Positions 8,324 through 16,440 of a DNA stretch of 41,119 nucleotides are shown piece by piece. The stretch's first letter is position 1. Every line of letters starts with the position of its first letter. Origin of the DNA: Bacteroidales bacterium UBA1309 (lineage in GTDB: Bacteria; Bacteroidota; Bacteroidia; Bacteroidales; Dysgonomonadaceae); assembly GCA_002307185.1 (NCBI GenBank), contig DBTT01000014.1:1-41119 (forward strand), read 5' to 3'. The notes under the pieces were generated by a model. It saw only the letters and a list, made by a program, of their open reading frames with translations, did no database searches and was not told where the DNA came from. Both the position numbers and the translations under genes were made by a program.

Positions 8324-8698
8324 ATGAAAAGAATCATTTTGTTTTTAAGTGTAGCTACCCTATTGTCGATTAACTCGGCTGTAGCAGCCAGCACAAGCAT
8401 GAGCGCGGAAATGGCAGCTGCCCCCAAAAGTGCAATCAAACACGCAATGTTGAAAGTGAAAGGCAATTGCGAAAGCTGCAAAGATCGTATCGAAAAGGCG
8501 GCTTTATCCGTAAAGGGGGTGAAATCTGCCTCTTGGGATCAAAAATCGGGTGTGCTGCACCTCGAATTGGACAGCAAAGCCACTTCTGTTGCGGCAGTCA
8601 GCAAAGCGATAGCCAAAGTTGGACACGACACCGAATTTGACAAGGCGGATGCCAAGACCTACAACGCGCTGCCTGGTTGTTGCAAGTACAAGAGGTAG
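8324..8698 (+). CDS. Secreted heavy-metal-associated (HMA) domain protein
   Basis: A 124-residue protein with a signal peptide (about 1-22, cleavage after AVAA) and one HMA fold of the MerP/CopZ type. The metal site is GNCESC (C49 and C52, the GxCxxC form), and the domain then follows the usual beta-alpha-beta course (IEKAALSVKGVKSASWD, then VAAVSKAIAKVGHDTE). Two further cysteines lie next to each other near the end (C119, C120 in PGCCKYKR). It probably captures Cu(I) in the periplasm and hands it to the CusB HMBD or the pump. It is separated from cusB by the tandem repeat, so it may have its own promoter; a hairpin terminator follows directly. Confidence 0.9.
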   Translation: MKRIILFLSVATLLSINSAVAASTSMSAEMAAAPKSAIKHAMLKVKGNCESCKDRIEKAALSVKGVKSASWDQKSGVLHLELDSKATSVAAVSKAIAKVGHDTEFDKADAKTYNALPGCCKYKR

Positions 8699-8729
8699 AT
8701 CTCTGAAAAGAGACCAGCCAAGAATCCGA

Positions 8730-8772
8730 AAGGGAGGACTTTGAATAAAAAGAAGTCCTCCCTTCTGTTTTA
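8730..8772 (+). terminator. Rho-independent terminator of the copper cluster
   Basis: A perfect 12-bp stem (AAGGGAGGACTT at 8730-8741, AAGTCCTCCCTT at 8753-8764) with an 11-nt loop is followed by CTGTTTTA. It lies 31 nt after the stop of the HMA-protein gene and closes the cluster. Confidence 0.85.
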
Positions 8773-8972
8773 TCACTTAGTATTCAGTTGTCTGCAATTA
8801 TAAATACAAGTATCAAGCCCCACTATCTGCCGATGATGTAAAAGGGATTCTTTGTAAACGAATTATAGTTATATTCTATAATATATTTATCTTTATAAAT
8901 TTTGTCGATATAGATATACTCACTACATTTGAAGTAGAAAAAGAAAACAAACAAATTAAAAACAATTGAGTT

Positions 8973-9380
8973 ATGAACACAAAAACATTAAGCAGCGTGC
9001 AGGGAATTGCAACATCTGCGAAAGAAACCGGAGATTTTTTGGGAAAAGTAGTATCGTTCAACAACAGCTTGAAATTGTATCATTGGCACGTGACCGGCGA
9101 AGGAAGCTATGCCCAACACATTGTCATCGACCAAGCTTTGGGAGACTTGTTGGTTGTTACTGACCGATTGGTGGAAACTACCTACGCTCAAGCGGGTGAT
9201 GTGGAGATTGTAGTGCCTGCGACAGTAGCACCCACCAACATCATCGACCATGTGAGCGGGTTTTATGACTTTATGGAAGAAGGCCGTAAGTTGTTTACGG
9301 AAAACTTCACACAGGCCATAATCGACGATTACCACGAGGCATTGCAACAGTTATTGTACAGATTGCAACGGTTGAAATAA
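8973..9380 (+). CDS. Dps/ferritin-like four-helix protein (DUF5856-type)
   Basis: A 135-residue soluble protein, no signal peptide, mostly helical. The motif KLYHWHVTGEGSYAQH (H37, H39, H49) followed by IDQALGDLLVVTDRL resembles the Dps pattern in which a His-Trp pair and a downstream His/Asp build the ferroxidase site; the length is somewhat shorter than classical Dps (about 160) and fits the Bacteroidota DUF5856 group. A role in iron storage or protection of DNA from peroxide is inferred from this likeness only. It is a single-gene unit between two terminators, next to the copper cluster but not clearly part of it. Confidence 0.7.
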   Translation: MNTKTLSSVQGIATSAKETGDFLGKVVSFNNSLKLYHWHVTGEGSYAQHIVIDQALGDLLVVTDRLVETTYAQAGDVEIVVPATVAPTNIIDHVSGFYDFMEEGRKLFTENFTQAIIDDYHEALQQLLYRLQRLK

Positions 9381-9400
9381 ACCGAATCGGATAGTCGAAA

Positions 9401-9440
9401 AAAATGCTCCTCCATTGATTTGGGGGAGCATTTTTCTTTT
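9401..9440. terminator. Bidirectional terminator between convergent genes
   Basis: A 13-bp stem (AAAATGCTCCTCC at 9401-9413 with GGGGGAGCATTTT at 9422-9434, one G-U pair) with a short loop is flanked by A-rich sequence on the left and TTTTTCTTTTT on the right, so it can end transcripts from the Dps-like gene and from the dipeptidyl peptidase gene. Confidence 0.85.
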
Positions 9441-9467
9441 TGCAATGATAGCCGGAGTTCTCCGGTC

Positions 9468-11522
9468 TTACTCGTTGTAGGTGGGCAAGCTCGAAAACTC
9501 CTTCGAGTAGCGGAGCATCTGCCCGGTATAGCTTTCGCTGTAAGTCACTTTCACATCTTTCACCTTGCCGTCATTGCCTTTCACCAATTCAAACACAGGG
9601 TTTACAAAACCCTTGTACGGTTTCAGATTCAACGCCTTGTAGCGTTTCAACACTTCGGCATGGAGAGCGGGATCAACTTTCACGGCATAGGTTTCCACCA
9701 GATTCTTGCACCCTTCGTAATCGCCTTCCGATTTCACGCGTTGCACTTCGGCCAGTAACTTTCCGAAAAGTGTACGCAACTTCGCATAATCGTTAATCAC
9801 CACAAAGGTTTTCCCGTCGCGTTGGCGGAACTCCACCACGTTGTCGGCCTTTCCTTTTTCATACACCCAACGGGCAATCAGCTGGCGGTTGCGCATGTGG
9901 GCTTCCTCGATATTTTTTCCGGCTTCAATGCGAGTCAATTGGGTCATCAAGCCATTCATCATAAAACGGTAGTACTCGGCCTTGTAGGCATCTTTGTTGG
10001 GCAGGATTCCCAATTCCACGAGCTTGTCGTCGCCAAGATAATACAAGCCGAACAAGTCGGCACGAGCTTCTTCAATAGTGGATCCATATGCTTTCATGGC
10101 ATCGGAACTCACTCCGGGAAGCAACTGTCCCGAACCATGCCCAAGCACTTCGTGCAAATCGGTGTGCAGCACGTCGGTAATGAAGCCGTAATTGTGCAGC
10201 AAATCGAGCTCGGTTTTCGACCAGACAAATTCCTGGCTGAATCCCGAATGTTCGGAGGCCTTGTCGTAGGCTTCCATGATGTTTTCGATGGTCACCGATT
10301 TCGAACCGTGTTCTTTACGAATCCAATCCGCATTCGGCAAATTGATCCCGATGGGAGTGGAAGGGTAGCAATCGCCACCAAGTTGGGCTACTGTGATTAC
10401 CTTTGCGCTGACTCCTTTTACGTTTTTCTTCTTAAACCTTGTATCGACAGGAGAATTGTCTTCAAACCATTGGGCATTTTCGCTGATGATGGTGGCTCGC
10501 TTGGTGGCCTCGAGGTTTTTGAAATTGACAGTTGACTCCCAGCTCGCTTTCAATCCCAGCGGATCACCGTAAGTCTCCGTAAACCCGTTCACAAAATCCA
10601 CTCGTGAAACCGAATCTTTCACCCATGCCACGGCATAGTCGTCGAATGTTTTCAAATCTCCTGTTTTATAAAAAGAAATCAGCTTGTCGATATACGCCTT
10701 TTGTAATTGGTTTTGGGCAAGTGCATCCGCTTTCTGCAACCAGCCCACGATGCGCTCGATGGCTGGAGAATAGAGCCCTCCCACTTTCCAAACCTTCTCT
10801 TCCAGCAGGCCGTTTTCTTTCACCAAACGGCTGTTCAAGCCATAAGATATGGGCGTTTCATCGTTAGGCTTCTTCATCTTGTTGTAGAAATCTTCCACTT
10901 CTGCCTGAGTGACACCTTCTCCGTAATAATTGTTGGCAGATGTCCGGATCAGGTCTTGCCCTGCTGCTTGATTCACTTTTTTCGACATTACAGCCGGATC
11001 AAACATCACGGGGGTAATCATTTTCAGGAATTCGGCAACTGATTGCTTGCCCTTGGTTGGCACTTTTCCGAGAGGCAAGGCCTTCACTTGGGCTTCGAAA
11101 AATGAGAGGGAAAACCCGGGCAAGAATTTTTCCTCTCCATAGTGGTGGTGGATCCCGTTGGAAAACCAAACACGCTTCAAATAGACCACAAATTCTTGAT
11201 AGTCCTTATTCGACTTGTCTCCCTTGTAATTCGCATAGATTGCTTCTAAGGTGCGGCGGATGGCAAGATTGTATCTGTTGTTTTGGTCGAAAAGAATATC
11301 ACGCCCTTCGATAGCTGCTTGCGACAGATAATAAATCATCTCCTTTTCTTGGAGACTCAGCAGGTTGAAACCGGGTACTTGATAGCGGAGAATCTGTAAA
11401 TCTGCAAATTGATCCACTTCGTATTTAAAATCATCATTTCCACCCTTGGCGGCGGCATTGTTGCTAAAAGATGTAAGAATCATAGCTAATCCTAAAATGG
11501 TTAAAAATGAGTATGTTTTCAT
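9468..11522 (-). CDS. Dipeptidyl peptidase III (M49 zinc metallopeptidase), exported
   Basis: A 684-residue protein with a signal peptide (residues 1-25, ending NNAAA) and the M49 zinc signature: HEVLGH at 457-462 (zinc ligands H457 and H462, catalytic E458) and EEARAD at 484-489 (zinc ligand E485). The 28-residue distance from the first His to the zinc-binding Glu fits bacterial DPP III. It removes dipeptides from the N-terminus of short peptides, here most likely in the periplasm. The ATG at 11522 is chosen because it starts the signal peptide; an in-frame extension to 11627 would put 35 extra residues in front of it and overlap the region serving the divergent gene. There are no operon partners; it converges with the Dps-like gene. 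Confidence 0.92.
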   Translation of the reverse strand: MKTYSFLTILGLAMILTSFSNNAAAKGGNDDFKYEVDQFADLQILRYQVPGFNLLSLQEKEMIYYLSQAAIEGRDILFDQNNRYNLAIRRTLEAIYANYKGDKSNKDYQEFVVYLKRVWFSNGIHHHYGEEKFLPGFSLSFFEAQVKALPLGKVPTKGKQSVAEFLKMITPVMFDPAVMSKKVNQAAGQDLIRTSANNYYGEGVTQAEVEDFYNKMKKPNDETPISYGLNSRLVKENGLLEEKVWKVGGLYSPAIERIVGWLQKADALAQNQLQKAYIDKLISFYKTGDLKTFDDYAVAWVKDSVSRVDFVNGFTETYGDPLGLKASWESTVNFKNLEATKRATIISENAQWFEDNSPVDTRFKKKNVKGVSAKVITVAQLGGDCYPSTPIGINLPNADWIRKEHGSKSVTIENIMEAYDKASEHSGFSQEFVWSKTELDLLHNYGFITDVLHTDLHEVLGHGSGQLLPGVSSDAMKAYGSTIEEARADLFGLYYLGDDKLVELGILPNKDAYKAEYYRFMMNGLMTQLTRIEAGKNIEEAHMRNRQLIARWVYEKGKADNVVEFRQRDGKTFVVINDYAKLRTLFGKLLAEVQRVKSEGDYEGCKNLVETYAVKVDPALHAEVLKRYKALNLKPYKGFVNPVFELVKGNDGKVKDVKVTYSESYTGQMLRYSKEFSSLPTYNE

Positions 11523-11593
11523 ACTTTGCTCGTTTTTATATGTATTTTTGAAAGATGAGAGCTTTAAAAAATATAAAAGTACGAGAAAAAAGC

Positions 11594-11601
11594 TACTTTT
11601 G
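11594..11601 (+). promoter_or_regulatory. Candidate -7 box for the DUF2007 gene
   Basis: TACTTTTG fits the Bacteroidota -7 consensus TAnnTTTG and lies 42 nt before the ATG at 11643, in the 120-bp divergent gap with the dipeptidyl peptidase gene. No clear -33 TTTG is present. Confidence 0.4.
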
Positions 11602-11642
11602 AAAACTAAATCTTTTCCATTGAACAAAAAAACTCAAATGCC

Positions 11643-12026
11643 ATGGACAATATTGTAGAAATAGCCCGTTTCAAGAATCCGATGGATGCCCAGGTTTTAC
11701 TTTCCCTCTTGCGGGCCGAGGGTATTGAATGCAATCTCCGTAATGAGCTGACAAGCCAAATTATGAGTGGCTATGCCGATACTGGCGGTGCCATTGTGGA
11801 AGTGCTTGAGGCTGATGTCCCTCGCGCTTTGGACATTCTCGAAGAGGGTGGCTATGAAGTGTATAGTGGCGATGCGGAAAATGTAAAACGAATCAATTGG
11901 TTGGGTTCATTCACCGACAAGATTCCAATAGTGAAGAATCTTTCACAAGAAGCAAGGATTATTATTTTATTGGTCGCTGTCGCCCTCATTGTTACCGCCA
12001 TATTGTTTCCATTTATAACAAGATAG
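11643..12026 (+). CDS. DUF2007-domain protein with C-terminal membrane anchor
   Basis: A 127-residue protein. Residues 1-75 form the ferredoxin-like DUF2007 domain ('putative signal transducing protein'), recognisable by IARFKNPMDAQVLLSLLRAEGIEC and the later EVLEADVPRALDILEEGGYE. A linker leads to one membrane helix at 105-124, so the domain would face the cytoplasm as a tail-anchored protein. Its role is not known; the family is thought to bind or sense something through its GlnB-like fold, which has not been shown here. It is a single-gene unit closed by a strong palindromic terminator. Confidence 0.8.
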   Translation: MDNIVEIARFKNPMDAQVLLSLLRAEGIECNLRNELTSQIMSGYADTGGAIVEVLEADVPRALDILEEGGYEVYSGDAENVKRINWLGSFTDKIPIVKNLSQEARIIILLVAVALIVTAILFPFITR

Positions 12027-12086
12027 CTAAACGGAAAAAATTTAACTAGATTTCGTGTGCGACGGTGACCATGTAACCGAGTAGCA

Positions 12087-12133
12087 AATAAACAAAAGGG
12101 AATTGTGCGTCGCACAATTCCCTTTTGTTTATT
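12087..12133. terminator. Bidirectional terminator, 23-bp perfect palindrome
   Basis: Bases 12087-12109 and 12111-12133 are perfect reverse complements (core AAAAGGGAATTGTGCG) with one base between them. The arms carry A-rich and T-rich outer ends, so it works in both directions between the convergent DUF2007 and outer-membrane barrel genes. Confidence 0.9.
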
Positions 12134-12159
12134 ATTATATTTTAGATTTAAGTATTCTC

Positions 12160-13383
12160 TTAGAATATTTTACTTCTCATAAACATGGTTTCTATAAATG
12201 AGAAATTAACATTTAGCATTAAGTAGTTTTCTTTAACAAAGCCACTTGGGGCTGTCAAGTTACTACCATATTCAAGTCCTATTCCGAGAATTCCTTTTTG
12301 CGTCTGTCCTGCCCTTAAGGGGAATAAAATTCCTGTTGTAAGGGCATAATTCCATGCAGCCTTATTCTTCATTTCAATATAAGATTTATTCAATGCAACT
12401 CCAAACTGATATTGCTTCGCAGAATGTGCTGTGTACAAATCTCGGTAGGGAGTGTAACCCACACCTGCTTTAATTTTGTGCGAATCACCAATTTTCACAT
12501 TGTCAACATTCGAACTCAATCCAGACCAACCTTCCCATTCATAATCAGCAGCAAATAAAAATTTTTCTTTTTTCCATGAAATCCCCGCTCCAATATTCTC
12601 CGGTAGAAATTGATTGATCGTTTTTAATTTTTCAGAAGATTCTTCTGTAGTTCCTGAATAAATTGAGAAACGTCTCTTGACTCCTATATTTTGCTTGTAG
12701 CCATATGTTGCCCCAACCACCCAATCTCCTGAACCATTAGTCAATTGGTATTGAGCACCCAATTTATTATAGATCTGAGTTAATCTGGAGGTTGTCTTAT
12801 AGCTATACGAAACTTGATCTTCGATATTGGTAAAAGTACCCGCAATCATGCTTGTGATTACCCCAACCGATAGCTTATCGCCTAACTTTACCGCATTAAT
12901 TGCATAAAGGCTATACAATCCGCCTTCCCCCTCAAAATAGATGGTCTTGGTGGAATTTGAACCTTCCACAGCCACATCACTGGCAATGCGGTAGCCAACA
13001 TTACTGAATGGCCTGATTCCAATGGATATACTCCATACTTTATTAGCCCGGAATCCAAAAGCAATTTTCCTTAAGTTTCCAGTAAAGGCATTGTCGTTGT
13101 AACTGTTGGATTTATAGTTGGATGCCTTCCCATAAACGCCAACGTCAAAGACTCCCGACATGCTATCCAGTGCACTGACTGCAGCCGGATTCGAGGTATT
13201 TAAGAACGAGCCGTTTCTGACACCAATGCCTACCCCGGCCATACCGGCGGTACGGCTGTATTCACTTGACACAATTTCACCTAATCCGAAGGACGAATTG
13301 GGGGAATACGTATTCTGCTGCGCTTTTGCGCAAAATAGGGAAATCAAGCATGCCAGAATAGTTCCGGACACATATTTAATCAT
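12160..13383 (-). CDS. Outer-membrane beta-barrel protein paired with DUF4270
   Basis: A 407-residue protein with a signal peptide (1-21, ending CAKAQ) and alternating aromatic/polar strands typical of an outer-membrane barrel. The start of the mature part (SSFGLGEIVSSEYSRTAGMAGVGIGVRNGSFLNTSNPAAVS) resembles the N-terminal region of FadL/PorV-like barrels, where an Asn-Pro-Ala segment after the first strand is common. Its ATG overlaps the stop of the DUF4270 gene by 8 nt (ATGATTAA), so the two are translationally coupled. Function unknown; it may transport a hydrophobic ligand or anchor its partner lipoprotein at the surface. Confidence 0.7.
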   Translation of the reverse strand: MIKYVSGTILACLISLFCAKAQQNTYSPNSSFGLGEIVSSEYSRTAGMAGVGIGVRNGSFLNTSNPAAVSALDSMSGVFDVGVYGKASNYKSNSYNDNAFTGNLRKIAFGFRANKVWSISIGIRPFSNVGYRIASDVAVEGSNSTKTIYFEGEGGLYSLYAINAVKLGDKLSVGVITSMIAGTFTNIEDQVSYSYKTTSRLTQIYNKLGAQYQLTNGSGDWVVGATYGYKQNIGVKRRFSIYSGTTEESSEKLKTINQFLPENIGAGISWKKEKFLFAADYEWEGWSGLSSNVDNVKIGDSHKIKAGVGYTPYRDLYTAHSAKQYQFGVALNKSYIEMKNKAAWNYALTTGILFPLRAGQTQKGILGIGLEYGSNLTAPSGFVKENYLMLNVNFSFIETMFMRSKIF

Positions 13384-14728
13384 AGTTATAAACCAATAAT
13401 TGAATTACTAATTTGATTCGATAATTTGAGTCCGAATAATTGGAGTCGCCGATTATCAAGCGTTTGAGGGAGTTTGCCTTGTCTGTGTCAGACAAGTCTA
13501 GCTGTAGTGTGCCTTTGTCTATCTCGGCAGCTTTAATCTCGGATGTAATAAAACTAGTCACGTCGAAGGCATAGTAATATCTACCCGACAATGTGGCATC
13601 TTCCGTCAACACCCCAGCTACCAACGAAGTAGTTGATGCAACATAAATATCCTTGACATCCCCCACTTTGTTCACAAAATTGAGCTTTACATTCTTGGGC
13701 AGTGGCGTGAAGTCGCTATACGAGTCTTTTGCAGGGTAAACATAGAGGTATGCCGCCGCTACATTCGTATATTCCCCGTACTGCATCAGTTCATTGATGT
13801 AGGGGAAAGTCATTTGGGTAGATACCCCAACCATTCCCTGCAAATAGGCCTTGTTTTCGGTGACTGTGGAGGAAATGTCGTCGTCACTTGTCAAGTCAGC
13901 CAATAAAGTATTCGACCTGTCTTGGTCTATATGAGAAAAAGCATAAGATGTGTTCGCTTCGATATCAATCGTTTTTTCAAGAGGTGTGACATCATAGGAA
14001 TGATAATAAATCCGAATCTTCGGTGCCGATGATGAAGTCATTTTAAAGGCATTTATACAATATTGGTCATCATCGCCAGGTGAGAGCTTGAATCCTTTGA
14101 AAAATTTTATGAAATTGGCTTCGCTATCGAATATTGCTGATTGCGTTTTCATGGAGTCTAGGAATTCTTGTCCAAATTCATCCGAAAGGCGTATAATCAG
14201 GGTCGAGTCATTTTCTTGCGAGGCCCGTGGCCGGCTAAATGCCTTCGTCAAGAAAGGAGTTGTCTCGGCTGTGACTGACTGATTGGTATAAAACACAGAA
14301 TTGTGATCTGTGTATAAGTCGTCCAACCTTTGGGTGAGCAGGCTGATATTGATGGTTTGAGCCTTTGTGGTGTCGCCATAGGAATATTTGTCATACGGTA
14401 GAATAAGGCAAACCGAATCAAGTTTGGTCACGATCTTTGACGTGGAGCTAAAGTCTGACGTGCTGTAAGATGGTACAGAGAACGACACGAATGCTTTGGC
14501 ACTGGTGAAACCAAGCTCGCTGGATTGGTAATTCCCCATGAATATTTTACTGATACCCGAACTTGCCGTTGAATCGGAAAGCACTGTTTGCAGGCTTACC
14601 GTAGTGGTATCGACGATTATATTCTTGACTTGCTCGTTAAACAACGAACTTCCGGCAGAAAAGTCGCTATCAGCGCAAGAAGTTATGACTATTAATAATG
14701 AAAGGAGACAGAAACTGATATGTTTCAT
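13376..14728 (-). CDS. DUF4270 family lipoprotein
   Basis: A 450-residue lipoprotein: signal sequence with lipobox ending ITSC (Cys18). The mature protein follows the DUF4270 pattern: an N-terminal stretch on 'tttvslqtVLSDSTASSGISKIFMGNYQSSELG', then repeated beta-rich segments and a final part describing AYLYVYPA and LKRLIIGDSNYSDSNYRIKL. The family is confined to Bacteroidota, is predicted to sit at the cell envelope, and has no proven role. It is the first gene of a two-gene unit with the barrel protein and is transcribed away from the Kelch/DUF4907 pair, with a TATCTTTG box in the shared control region. Confidence 0.85.
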   Translation of the reverse strand: MKHISFCLLSLLIVITSCADSDFSAGSSLFNEQVKNIIVDTTTVSLQTVLSDSTASSGISKIFMGNYQSSELGFTSAKAFVSFSVPSYSTSDFSSTSKIVTKLDSVCLILPYDKYSYGDTTKAQTINISLLTQRLDDLYTDHNSVFYTNQSVTAETTPFLTKAFSRPRASQENDSTLIIRLSDEFGQEFLDSMKTQSAIFDSEANFIKFFKGFKLSPGDDDQYCINAFKMTSSSAPKIRIYYHSYDVTPLEKTIDIEANTSYAFSHIDQDRSNTLLADLTSDDDISSTVTENKAYLQGMVGVSTQMTFPYINELMQYGEYTNVAAAYLYVYPAKDSYSDFTPLPKNVKLNFVNKVGDVKDIYVASTTSLVAGVLTEDATLSGRYYYAFDVTSFITSEIKAAEIDKGTLQLDLSDTDKANSLKRLIIGDSNYSDSNYRIKLVIQLLVYNYD

Positions 14729-14768
14729 TATATCTTTTACTTAAATTGTGGCTGTTTTGAAATACGTG

Positions 14769-14776
14769 CAAAGATA
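14769..14776 (-). promoter_or_regulatory. -7 box of the DUF4270 operon
   Basis: On the minus strand the sequence reads TATCTTTGCA, an exact match to TAnnTTTG with the often seen GCA extension, 41 nt before the DUF4270 ATG. The -33 element is weak. Confidence 0.6.
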
Positions 14777-14901
14777 GAAACAAAATTCAAATGAGGAAAT
14801 GGTGCATGGCGAATTATCCTCATTTTATGTTCAGTTAATATTTTGACTGAAAAATTCTTATTCTTTATGCTTTCAAAATGTTGATTTTTTGAATAAAAGT
14901 G

Positions 14902-14909
14902 TATTTTTG
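14902..14909 (+). promoter_or_regulatory. -7 box of the Kelch/DUF4907 operon
   Basis: TATTTTTG followed by CA matches the TAnnTTTG consensus. A TTG at 14881-14883, 18 bp upstream, can serve as the -33 element. It implies a leader of about 75 nt to the ATG at 14992. Together with the minus-strand box at 14769-14776 it defines a divergent control region of 263 bp. Confidence 0.6.
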
Positions 14910-14991
14910 CAGACGAATTTCACGTGAAGTGTCTTTTTATTGGGATAGACACCCACTGTTTCAAAGAAATAACAAACTCTATATTATAATT

Positions 14992-16044
14992 ATGAACAAA
15001 AAATTTGGATTATTGTATTGTCTCGTCCTTATTGTATCATTGATGACCACCTCCTGTGGCAATAGTGATGATGATTTGATTGGAAACTGGGTTGCGGCTT
15101 CAACCGATTTTGCAGGTAAAGTACGCGGTTACGCTACCTCTTTTACCGTTGGCAGCGAATTGTACGTATTTGGTGGATACAACGGCAAAACCCATTTTCA
15201 AGATTTATGGAAGCTGGATTTATCCTCCACTGATGGTTCTTGGACTCAACTGGCCGACCTTGATTCAACTACTGCCACCATTACGGATGCCACTACTGCG
15301 CATTATGCCCGTAAGTATGCTGTTGGATTTTCTATTGACACAGATGGCTATATCGGATGCGGATGGAATGGGAATGATTATATGAAAGATTTTTGGAAAT
15401 ACGATACCAGCACAGACACCTGGACTCAAATCGCCAACTTCCCGGAGAGTGCGAGATATGGTTGCTATGGATTTTCGCTCAATAGCGTGGGGTACGTTGG
15501 AGGTGGAGTGAATGATGATGGATATTTCAACAGCATCAACAGCTACGACCCGTCAACCGCATCGTGGACAACGCTAACTGGTAAAGGAAAGAAAAGGGCA
15601 TATGCTTCAGCTTTCGTTATAAGCGATGTCGCATATCTGTTTGGCGGTCTAAATAGCAGTGGCGCCCCAACCGACATGTGGTCTTTTGATGGAACAGACT
15701 GGGTTGAGAAACGTGAGATATACAACAAGACAGACGAAAGCTACGATGATGATTATTCGAATATTGCGCGCTACAACGCAGCCACCTTTGTCATTAACGG
15801 GAAAGGATATGTGACTTGTGGAACAAGCGGATCAGGTACTATCTTGAAATACACATGGGAATATAATCCAACAAATGATTTGTGGACGCAGAAAACCTCC
15901 TTTGAAAAGACAGCCCGTACGGGTGCGATTGGCGCGACGATAACAACTGGGGCGGGAATCGTAGTCACAGGTGCTAGTGGGTCAACTTATTTGGATGATG
16001 CAAATTTCTTCTATCCGAGTGCCGATTATAGCGACAATGACTAA
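14992..16044 (+). CDS. Kelch-repeat lipoprotein
   Basis: A 350-residue lipoprotein with lipobox MTTSC (Cys22) followed by an acidic stretch (GNSDDD), as in surface-exposed Bacteroidota lipoproteins. It contains a series of Kelch blades, seen as LYVFGGYNGKTHFQDLWKLD, YIGCGWNGNDYMKDFWKYD, YVGGGVNDDGYFNSINSYD and YLFGGLNSSGAPTDMWSFD, each followed by a W-T motif; this builds a beta-propeller that usually binds protein or sugar. The ATG at 14992 gives the lipoprotein signal; the frame is open further upstream to 14899, but that part contains the promoter. The stop overlaps the DUF4907 ATG by 8 nt (ATGACTAA). Divergent from DUF4270 and its barrel. Confidence 0.88.
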   Translation: MNKKFGLLYCLVLIVSLMTTSCGNSDDDLIGNWVAASTDFAGKVRGYATSFTVGSELYVFGGYNGKTHFQDLWKLDLSSTDGSWTQLADLDSTTATITDATTAHYARKYAVGFSIDTDGYIGCGWNGNDYMKDFWKYDTSTDTWTQIANFPESARYGCYGFSLNSVGYVGGGVNDDGYFNSINSYDPSTASWTTLTGKGKKRAYASAFVISDVAYLFGGLNSSGAPTDMWSFDGTDWVEKREIYNKTDESYDDDYSNIARYNAATFVINGKGYVTCGTSGSGTILKYTWEYNPTNDLWTQKTSFEKTARTGAIGATITTGAGIVVTGASGSTYLDDANFFYPSADYSDND

Positions 16045-16372
16045 GAAGGTTAAACTGTCCCTGGTTCTTGTTTCAGCAATCATAATTTTAATTGGCTCTG
16101 TCTATGGATATAGAATCTACAGGAAAAGCCAAGGTGTGTATATTGAAACGGTAAAAGGGACTACCGGAGGCTGGGGCTACAAAATTTACGTGAAAGGAAA
16201 ATTAGTAGTAAATCAACCCAGAATACCTGCCTTGTCAGGTAATAAGCCATTTCCCTGCGAGGAGGCTGCACAAAAAACCGCAGAGTTAGTTGTACAGAAA
16301 GTAGGGAAGGGGGAAATTCCATCCGTGACGATCAACGAAATGAATGAAATACTGAAAAAAAATTGTAAGTGA
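16037..16372 (+). CDS. DUF4907 family membrane-anchored small protein
   Basis: A 111-residue protein with an N-terminal membrane helix (about 7-26) and an extracytoplasmic DUF4907 domain, recognised by GGWGYKIYVKGKLVVNQPRIPALSG followed by EEAAQKTAELVVQKV and a conserved end. Function unknown. The ATG at 16037 lies within the last codons of the Kelch gene (8-nt overlap), so the two are translationally coupled; an earlier in-frame start at 15971 would be buried in the Kelch coding sequence. Confidence 0.85.
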   Translation: MTKKVKLSLVLVSAIIILIGSVYGYRIYRKSQGVYIETVKGTTGGWGYKIYVKGKLVVNQPRIPALSGNKPFPCEEAAQKTAELVVQKVGKGEIPSVTINEMNEILKKNCK

Positions 16373-16403
16373 GAAAAACAAATTAATCCTTTTTATAAAT
16401 ATC

Positions 16404-16440
16404 AAAAAGCGATGTTGGAAACAGCATCGCTTTTTCTATT
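16404..16440 (+). terminator. Rho-independent terminator of the Kelch/DUF4907 operon
   Basis: AAAAAGCGATG (16404-16414) pairs with CATCGCTTTTT (16425-16435), with a 10-nt interior TTGGAAACAG, and runs directly into T-rich sequence. It lies 32 nt after the DUF4907 stop. Confidence 0.9.

Noticed and set aside
9822..10535. 237-codon open frame opposite the dipeptidyl peptidase III gene
   Set aside because: It lies wholly antisense to a gene with a complete zinc signature and shows no family motif of its own.
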